Assembly (NCBI RefSeq): GCF_012844305.1
Contig: NZ_JABANE010000017.1
Location: forward strand, 39,465 to 103,464
DNA: 64,000 nucleotides
Direction: 5' to 3'
Origin: Flammeovirga aprica JL-4
Lineage (GTDB): Bacteria; Bacteroidota; Bacteroidia; Cytophagales; Flammeovirgaceae
Numbering within the stretch: position 1 is the first letter of the stretch; each line of letters begins with the position of its first letter. The translations under genes were made by a program, and so were the position numbers. Shown here piece by piece: positions 58,335-64,000 of the stretch. The notes under the pieces were generated by a model. That model ran no database searches and was not told the origin of the DNA. It saw only the letters and a program-made list of their open reading frames with translations.

Positions 58335-60014
58335 ATGATCAATCAAAAGAGATTTATTTTAAACACATTAAAATCAACATTAATTTTAGTTCTATTTCTA
58401 GCATTTCACAGCAGTAATGCACAACTATTACATCACAATCACCAACATTTTACCGAACAAGATACGCTAAGAGGTAGTATTACACCTGAAAGAGAGTGGT
58501 GGGATTTAAAGTACTATCATTTAGATATTGAAGTAATGCCCAATGAAAAATTTATCAAAGGATCAAACATTATTGAGTATACGGTTCTAAAGGAATATCA
58601 AGTGATACAAGTGGACTTGCAAGAGCCAATGATCATTACTAAGGTGACGCAAGCGGAACAAGAGCTTAAGTATAAAAGAAATGGTAACGCTTTTTTTATT
58701 GACCTAAAGAAAAAACAAAAAGTAGGAGAGGTAAACAGTATAAAGGTCTATTATGAAGGGAATCCAAAGGAAGCGGTAAAAGCTCCTTGGGATGGTGGTT
58801 TCACTTGGGATAAAGATGAAAACGGAAATGACTTTATTGCCACTTCTTGCCAAGGTTTGGGAGCGAGTGTTTGGTGGCCTTTGAAAGATCATATGTATGA
58901 TGAAGTAGATTCTATGAGAATTTCAGTGGAAGTTCCTCAACATTTGATGGATGTTTCTAACGGTCGCTTAACTAAGGTAGAGAAGAATAGAAAGAAAAAG
59001 ACGAAAACCTATCATTGGTATGTTACCAACCCCATCAATAATTACGGTGTGAACGTGAATATTGGGGATTATGCTCATTTTGATGATCGTTATAAAGGGG
59101 AGAAAGGTGAACTCACTTTAGATTACTATGTGTTAAAACCAAATGTGGAAAAAGCAAAAGTACAGTTTCAACAGACAAAACAGATGTTGGAAGCGTTTGA
59201 GCATTGGTTTGGTCCTTATCCGTTTTATGAAGATGGATTTAAGTTAGTAGAAGTTCCTTATTTAGGGATGGAACATCAAAGTTCGGTGACTTATGGAAAT
59301 CAATTTAAGAATGGATATCTAGGAAGAGATTTGAGTCAAACAGGATGGGGCTTGAAGTTTGATTTTATCATCATTCACGAAGCTGGTCATGAGTGGTTTG
59401 CGAATAATATCACTGACAAGGACATTGCTGATATGTGGATTCACGAGAGTTTTACGGCTTATTCTGAATCACTTTTCTTGGATTATTTTTATGGAAAAGA
59501 GGCAGGGCAGGAATACGTAAGAGGCACTCGTTCTAGTATTCAAAATGATATACCAATTATCGGTACCTATAATGTGAATGCGGAAGGATCTGGAGATATG
59601 TATTATAAGGGTTCTAATATGTTGAACATGATGCGTCAGATCGTCGATAATGATTCATTGTGGTTGTCAACTTTGAGAGGATTGAATGAGACCTTTTATC
59701 ATAAAACGGTTGATACGGAAGAGGTTGAAGGCTATATGATTCAAAAAACAGGGAAAGACTTGTCTCCAATTTTTGATCAATATTTAAGATCAACCATTAT
59801 TCCTACTTTAGAATACAGATTTTTTGGTGATGCTGTTTTTTACCGCTTTGTAAATTGCAATGAAGGTTTTGAAATGGAAGTGGATGTTGAAATCAATGGA
59901 AAATCTCAACGTATCAAAGCGAGAAAGCAATGGCAAACGGTTACTTTAGAGGAAGACGTTAAAACATTGGAGGTGAATAAAAATTATTATATCTCTGTGA
60001 TGGAAATAAAATAA
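58335..60014 (+). CDS. M1-family metallo-aminopeptidase, secreted
   Basis: A 559-aa protein with signal peptide (MINQKRFILNTLKSTLILVLFLAFHSSNA). The N-terminal saddle domain leads to the catalytic domain with the zinc motif H348-E349-A-G-H352 and the third ligand E371 in WIHESFTAYSE, exactly 18 residues after HEXXH. The usual GAMEN exopeptidase motif appears as LGMEHQSSVTYGN, a common variant. It lacks the large C-terminal helical domain of PepN, so it is a short M1 form. It would trim peptides in the periplasm or outside. Monocistronic. Confidence 0.9.
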   Translation: MINQKRFILNTLKSTLILVLFLAFHSSNAQLLHHNHQHFTEQDTLRGSITPEREWWDLKYYHLDIEVMPNEKFIKGSNIIEYTVLKEYQVIQVDLQEPMIITKVTQAEQELKYKRNGNAFFIDLKKKQKVGEVNSIKVYYEGNPKEAVKAPWDGGFTWDKDENGNDFIATSCQGLGASVWWPLKDHMYDEVDSMRISVEVPQHLMDVSNGRLTKVEKNRKKKTKTYHWYVTNPINNYGVNVNIGDYAHFDDRYKGEKGELTLDYYVLKPNVEKAKVQFQQTKQMLEAFEHWFGPYPFYEDGFKLVEVPYLGMEHQSSVTYGNQFKNGYLGRDLSQTGWGLKFDFIIIHEAGHEWFANNITDKDIADMWIHESFTAYSESLFLDYFYGKEAGQEYVRGTRSSIQNDIPIIGTYNVNAEGSGDMYYKGSNMLNMMRQIVDNDSLWLSTLRGLNETFYHKTVDTEEVEGYMIQKTGKDLSPIFDQYLRSTIIPTLEYRFFGDAVFYRFVNCNEGFEMEVDVEINGKSQRIKARKQWQTVTLEEDVKTLEVNKNYYISVMEIK

Positions 60015-60103
60015 TGAAAAAATACTTGAACGTACTTCTCATACGTTCACCTGATCTAAGTTTGTTGATGTTAAGGAATACAAGAAAAAAAAGATCAGTA
60101 GAT

Positions 60104-60138
60104 GAGATGCTTTGTAATACAAGGCATCTCTTTTTTTT
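60104..60138. terminator. Intrinsic terminator between convergent genes
   Basis: GAGATGC...TTTGTA pairs with TACAA..GGCATCTC (60104-60130) and is followed by eight T on the plus strand. It lies between the M1 peptidase and the GH43-like gene. Confidence 0.8.
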
Positions 60139-60160
60139 ATAGGTTCATAATTGATCTCAA

Positions 60161-61537
60161 CTACTCCACCACAATACTTTCAATCTCCCAAATGGTATCT
60201 TCATCATCAAAAGCGGGTTGAATACCAATCTGATGCAAGTATTTTTTATGGCTTTTGAAAGAAGATAAAGGGATAGTGACTTCTTGCCATTCTGTTGAGT
60301 TCGAAGCATCCACTGTTATCCAATCCTCTTTTGACCAATCCACATTATGAGGGTTGTTTTTGGTATATCGTTTTGGACTTTCATAACTATATAATGCAAT
60401 CCTTAAACGTTGAGAAGGTTTTTGTTTTTTGAATTTAACACGAAGCTGTTTACACAAATAAATTGGGCTGTGCAGGTAAGGGGTGGAAGTGATGATAGCC
60501 TCTTTTTCAGTGGTTTTACCAACTATTTTCCCTTCCTTTTTATCGTAATTCAAATTAGTTCCTTGTTGTGCTTGCCATCCTTGAGTAGAATGGTTGAAAG
60601 TATAATTTCGACCTGGCAAAGGATATTCTAGATTGACTTCTGGAATTTTGACGGTGCCATCTTCATTAAAATACAATGGTCTGAGCTGTACGCCTCTATA
60701 AAAAGCATTAGTTTCATGATTTTCTTGAATACTGTACCATTGTCCTTTCCATTCAAAAGCACTGCCATGACCACCGTCTAGGTATTCACCTTTGTAAGTG
60801 TAAGGACCTTTAAGCGTTTTAGCCATAGCATATTGGTTTCCCCAAAATAGGTAATACCAATCGTTTCTTTTGAAAACAGCGGGTTTATCACCTGTGAATT
60901 TTTGCTTACCGTTTTCAAAAAAGATAGACAATTTTTGAGGTTGATCTGCTAATGAAATCATATCATTACCCAATGTGGCTATGAAGTATTGCCCTGCACC
61001 AAAAATGATATAGTGTTTTCCATTGTCTTCAAAAACCTCTGGGTCGTAAGACTTGGTAGAAGTGAGTTTTTCAGGAATCAGAGGTTCACCTAAAGCATCT
61101 TTCCAAGGGCCTTTCATAGAAGGAGCGACCATAACACCAGTACTAAAAGTTCTATTAGAAAAATACCAGTAAAATTTCCCGTCTTTTGTGGCTACATCCC
61201 CTGCATAACAATTGTCTTGATCACCAATATAGGTTTGAGTAGGCAAAATATTCAGGTGATGTTGCCAGTCTTTGAGGTTGGTGGTAGACCACAATTCCCA
61301 GCGGTCCATTACACAAGAACCGTAAGTATTCCAGCTTTTATCATGACCGCACATCGTATATAAAGTGTCGTTCACAATGATAACATGAGGGTCAGCCAAA
61401 CCTCTGTCGGGTGCAATGCTATTGATGCTTACAGGTTGATGTTTGACGGTTTGTTGTTGTGTTTTGATACAGGAGAAAGAAAAAGTACACAAAATCAGAA
61501 TGAGGTACTTAAAAAATCGGTAATGCTTATTTGTCAT
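60161..61537 (-). CDS. GH43-like five-bladed beta-propeller glycosidase, lipoprotein
   Basis: A 458-aa protein with lipobox signal (LILILCTFSFSC). The propeller has the GH43/GH117 clan features: RGLADPHVIIVNDTLYTMCGHD (catalytic-base Asp position), YAGDVATKDGKFYWYFSN, SYDPEVFEDNGKHYIIFG and GGHGSAFEWKGQWYSI (metal-His region). The acid Glu could not be placed with confidence. After about residue 310 a beta-sandwich domain of about 140 residues, carbohydrate-binding-module-like, ends the protein. Substrate is unclear: arabinan, xylan or galactan oligosaccharides all fit the clan. Confidence 0.78.
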   Translation of the reverse strand: MTNKHYRFFKYLILILCTFSFSCIKTQQQTVKHQPVSINSIAPDRGLADPHVIIVNDTLYTMCGHDKSWNTYGSCVMDRWELWSTTNLKDWQHHLNILPTQTYIGDQDNCYAGDVATKDGKFYWYFSNRTFSTGVMVAPSMKGPWKDALGEPLIPEKLTSTKSYDPEVFEDNGKHYIIFGAGQYFIATLGNDMISLADQPQKLSIFFENGKQKFTGDKPAVFKRNDWYYLFWGNQYAMAKTLKGPYTYKGEYLDGGHGSAFEWKGQWYSIQENHETNAFYRGVQLRPLYFNEDGTVKIPEVNLEYPLPGRNYTFNHSTQGWQAQQGTNLNYDKKEGKIVGKTTEKEAIITSTPYLHSPIYLCKQLRVKFKKQKPSQRLRIALYSYESPKRYTKNNPHNVDWSKEDWITVDASNSTEWQEVTIPLSSFKSHKKYLHQIGIQPAFDDEDTIWEIESIVVE

Positions 61538-61677
61538 TTCATTTCTAGCGTTGAGTTTAACTTTATTCTAGAAACATAATACATAAAACAACTTCAAGGA
61601 TTGGGAAGTAATTTTTCTTTCTTTAATCGAATAATAAAACACCCTTTTAATGAGGGAAATTTGACCTCTGTTAATTT

Positions 61678-61992
61678 CTATCTGCCAGAAAAAGAGATAA
61701 TTTTTCCCTCCCACTGATGCTTTTCCATTTCATAAACATAACTGCAAAACACTTTCATGGTATTGAGGTTAAAAACAGCACTGACTACTTCTCTTGACTT
61801 TTCTAGCCAACTAACGAAAAGTATATCAGGAGCAACTTCTGCAAAATCATAAATTTCAGTTCCTGAATATCCCTTTGCACTCCCTGCAATACAAGTCCAT
61901 TTCACTAATTTCTCTTCAAAATCTAATTGATAGGATTCACCATTATCATAAGCATAAACAAGAGTTTTACCTGCTAAGTCTTTTTTGTTCAT
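61678..61992 (-). CDS. MoaF-like small beta-barrel protein
   Basis: About 104 aa from the ATG at 61992 (a GTG at 61998 is two codons upstream). The sequence LAGKTLVYAYDNGESYQLDFEEKLVKW, AKGYSGTEIYDFAEVAPDILFVSWLE and VSAVFNLNTMKVF follows the MoaF/phenolic-acid-decarboxylase calycin pattern. It is cytoplasmic with no signal. Catalytic function cannot be assigned. Confidence 0.65.
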   Translation of the reverse strand: MNKKDLAGKTLVYAYDNGESYQLDFEEKLVKWTCIAGSAKGYSGTEIYDFAEVAPDILFVSWLEKSREVVSAVFNLNTMKVFCSYVYEMEKHQWEGKIISFSGR

Positions 61993-62091
61993 TTTCACTC
62001 TATTTAAATTGATAAGTCATCTAATTTAGTGCTATTGAATTAATATACAGATGATTATTGTTGTGCTTTATAGAGTGATAGGATTTTTCTC

Positions 62092-63363
62092 TCATTTATT
62101 ATTCTTACGAATATCCTCCAGTATCCAATTCAATTCAGCATCTACTTTATTTTTCCAATTTTCCCATTGAGGTTGGATATGTACATCAGGAATGATTCCA
62201 TTAGAAATACTGTCTTGAAATTGATAACGCCTTTTTGAAAACTGTACCCACAACTGAGAATTAGGGAGTGGAAAACCTTCAGCATCTTGGTAATCATTGG
62301 GGTTCGAGCCTGTAGGTTCACCAATAATTTTGGCATTGAGTAATTCCTTGCATTGAGCCGTATTACTCATTCCAGCAGAGTAAGTTGTTCGATCAGCCAT
62401 CACGTACACCCCATCTTTCCAATCAATTTGATTGATAAAAGAAAGTGACTTTATAAGTTCTAGACCTATATAAAAGTTGCCACCGCCATTATCCCTAAAA
62501 TCAATGATGACTTTTCGGAGGTCTTTTTTGATAATATCTCTAGTGAGTGCAATAGCAAAACGTCGCATTTGCAGTAATTCTGGGTATCCTGAAAAATAAA
62601 TATAGGCTGTGTGAAGTTCTTCCAGCGGTTGATACCATAGGTAAGGAACACCAATCACCGCATTTTCAAATTGGAATGGGCTCTCCAGCTGAATCGGAGC
62701 ACTAAGTGTAGAGCGGTATTCTGATTCGGGAACAGCATTTAATGTCACCTTTTTCCTTTTACTATCTTCCAATTGAAATTCAAAAACGGCCGAATCTTCT
62801 TTTTTTGCGATGCCAAGCCCTTTCAAGATTTTTGAGTATTTCAAGTAAGAAGCAAATCGTTCGCTTTCTGAGTACCAATTGTCGGTGCATTGTGCTACAG
62901 AAGAGACTTCTTTTAAAATGTGTTGTAATGGAGTGCCATCTATGGATACCAGTTTTGCACCTATCAGCTCTGAGTGATTTTTTTCAATTCGAGCCACTCT
63001 CACTTCTTCGTCTCCAAAGACAAAAACATCCAATGGGTAACTATCATAAAAACCACCGGGTTTCCATATTCCTGTATGACTATCATCGAGAGACTTTATG
63101 ATCTTGGCCAGTTGCAGAAAGATCTCATCATCTGATAGGTCAGGTATTTTCTTTAGTAAAACATTGACTTGTTGTTGAATGCTATCTTTAGTAGTACTAT
63201 GATAAAGGTGAATGTGTTTTGCTTCTAAGGTACTGATAAGATATTCAATATCGCTTTTCCACTTTTCAGGTGTCATTTCTTGCTTGACCTCAGGTGCGCT
63301 TTCACAACTTATAAAAAATAGCACTATTGAAAAGAGGATATTAGTATAAAAAGAGAATTTCAT
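62092..63363 (-). CDS. S41-family (CPBP/tail-specific-like) peptidase, lipoprotein
   Basis: A 423-aa protein with lipobox signal (IVLFFISC). An N-terminal helical region and DDSHTGIW precede a PDZ-like segment (GAKLVSIDGTPLQHIL), then the S41 core with VIIDFRDNGGGNFYIG and the nucleophile serine in RTTYSAGMSNTAQC, followed by KIIGEPTGSNPNDY. It is likely a periplasmic serine protease. The membrane-protein gene 13 bases upstream is probably co-transcribed. Confidence 0.87.
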   Translation of the reverse strand: MKFSFYTNILFSIVLFFISCESAPEVKQEMTPEKWKSDIEYLISTLEAKHIHLYHSTTKDSIQQQVNVLLKKIPDLSDDEIFLQLAKIIKSLDDSHTGIWKPGGFYDSYPLDVFVFGDEEVRVARIEKNHSELIGAKLVSIDGTPLQHILKEVSSVAQCTDNWYSESERFASYLKYSKILKGLGIAKKEDSAVFEFQLEDSKRKKVTLNAVPESEYRSTLSAPIQLESPFQFENAVIGVPYLWYQPLEELHTAYIYFSGYPELLQMRRFAIALTRDIIKKDLRKVIIDFRDNGGGNFYIGLELIKSLSFINQIDWKDGVYVMADRTTYSAGMSNTAQCKELLNAKIIGEPTGSNPNDYQDAEGFPLPNSQLWVQFSKRRYQFQDSISNGIIPDVHIQPQWENWKNKVDAELNWILEDIRKNNK

Positions 63364-63376
63364 AGTAGCTATTTTT

Positions 63377-63844
63377 TTAAAAGTAATAAGTAATTAAAGC
63401 ATTGGGTAAATAGACAATCACACCTGCCAATATTATACTCAAAACAACACTAATTACTTTCAATTGACCTGTTTTCAATACATTGAATACAGCAATAATT
63501 AGTGCTATTACGGAAAGCATCAGAAAGAGGTACGCATGAAAATCATCTATACTTTTTATGATGTAATAGTTCTCATTAATATAAATCTCTAATAATGCAC
63601 TGAGACTGAATAGCAATAAAAACAGATTGGTACTCTTCGCTTTGAAGAAAGTATTTAGCCCTGCTAAAAGAAGCACAAAATAGATGGACCAACGGCTGAT
63701 AAAGAGCAAAATAGAATAATCTGTATAGCGTTGTGTATTTCCATCATTAAAAATAGTATTGTATTCTATGAGTATTAAAGTCAGAGAGAGCAGGACTAAT
63801 ATTCCCCCAATTCCCTTTTGGAAGTGTGTTTTTTTGAGTAGCAT
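63377..63844 (-). CDS. Small four-helix membrane protein of unknown function
   Basis: A 155-aa protein with four to five hydrophobic segments (about 10-28, 45-62, 70-87, 95-115 and 128-150). No motif recognised. It starts at the ATG at 63844 and lies 13 bases upstream of the S41 peptidase gene. The remaining 156 bases of the window hold no recognisable gene. Confidence 0.55.
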   Translation of the reverse strand: MLLKKTHFQKGIGGILVLLSLTLILIEYNTIFNDGNTQRYTDYSILLFISRWSIYFVLLLAGLNTFFKAKSTNLFLLLFSLSALLEIYINENYYIIKSIDDFHAYLFLMLSVIALIIAVFNVLKTGQLKVISVVLSIILAGVIVYLPNALITYYF

Positions 63845-64000
63845 TATTTAAGTTATGATTAGTACTATGTAAAAGTTTCAAACGATATTTCTACAAGCTT
63901 AATATTATTCTACTTTCAAGCTTCCTTCTTCTTCATTTCTCTTATGATTAAAACAAGGAAAATTGTATTTATTTTGTACAATTTCTTCCAAAAGAGATAA

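Noticed and set aside
62742..63101. 119-aa plus-strand frame within the S41 peptidase gene
   Set aside because: Antisense to a well-supported conserved gene; composition is not protein-like.

Overview
The window looks like a chromosomal segment of a marine, polysaccharide-degrading member of the Bacteroidota, most likely Cytophagales close to Flammeovirga. This is inferred, not searched. The signs are AT-rich DNA, weak ribosome binding sites, a type IX secretion (T9SS) PorP/SprF protein paired with a giant adhesin-like protein ending in a type B sorting domain, a fused CcsB-CcsA cytochrome assembly protein next to nrfHA, LytTR/His_kinase signalling, and genes for sulfated red-algal galactan breakdown. 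No tRNA, rRNA, CRISPR array, transposase or prophage gene was seen.

Layout. 1-3651: the 3' part of an H-NOX gas-sensor gene, then its partner hybrid histidine kinase with four receiver domains. 3948-4943: a complete rpoA outside any ribosomal-protein context. 5014-9290: small membrane proteins, an SRPBCC protein and a minus-strand trio (IMPase-type phosphatase, CHK-like kinase, YiiX-like amidase). 9401-10826: four tandem copies of a 102-aa secreted protein of unknown function, then a 963-base non-coding gap containing a 15-bp perfect inverted repeat. 11790-25815: GH127, GH2, a RhaT-type transporter, an enolase-superfamily enzyme, an aldehyde dehydrogenase, a KDGal kinase, a KDPGal aldolase, an S1 sulfatase and a secreted protein of unknown function. 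This set is best read as the 3,6-anhydro-D-galactose/galactose branch of carrageenan catabolism: periplasmic exo-cleavage and desulfation, uptake, oxidation, ring opening, phosphorylation, and cleavage to pyruvate and glyceraldehyde-3-phosphate.

25921-30532: an opposing signalling operon (LytTR regulator, a kinase-like protein lacking its catalytic residues, an intact LytS-like kinase, and a secreted protein with nine SSSYE-type repeats). 30724-36949: a thioredoxin-like protein and the nitrite-ammonification locus nrfH-nrfA-ccsBA. 37398-46555: PorP/SprF plus a 2,690-aa PKD-type surface protein with a 404-aa internal duplication. 47240-52144: lineage-specific lipoproteins and membrane proteins, a DUF4272 protein, and a previously hidden relic of a TolC-type efflux gene. 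52267-56015: GH3 and GH30 glycosidases. 56330-63844: two small winged-helix-like proteins, an M1 aminopeptidase, a GH43-like lipoprotein, a MoaF-like protein, an S41 peptidase and small secreted or membrane proteins.

Start codons were moved inward where an ATG followed by a clear signal peptide or lipobox made a better start than an upstream TTG or GTG. Intrinsic terminators were read by eye as GC-rich stems with T-runs. Promoters are only weakly supported.
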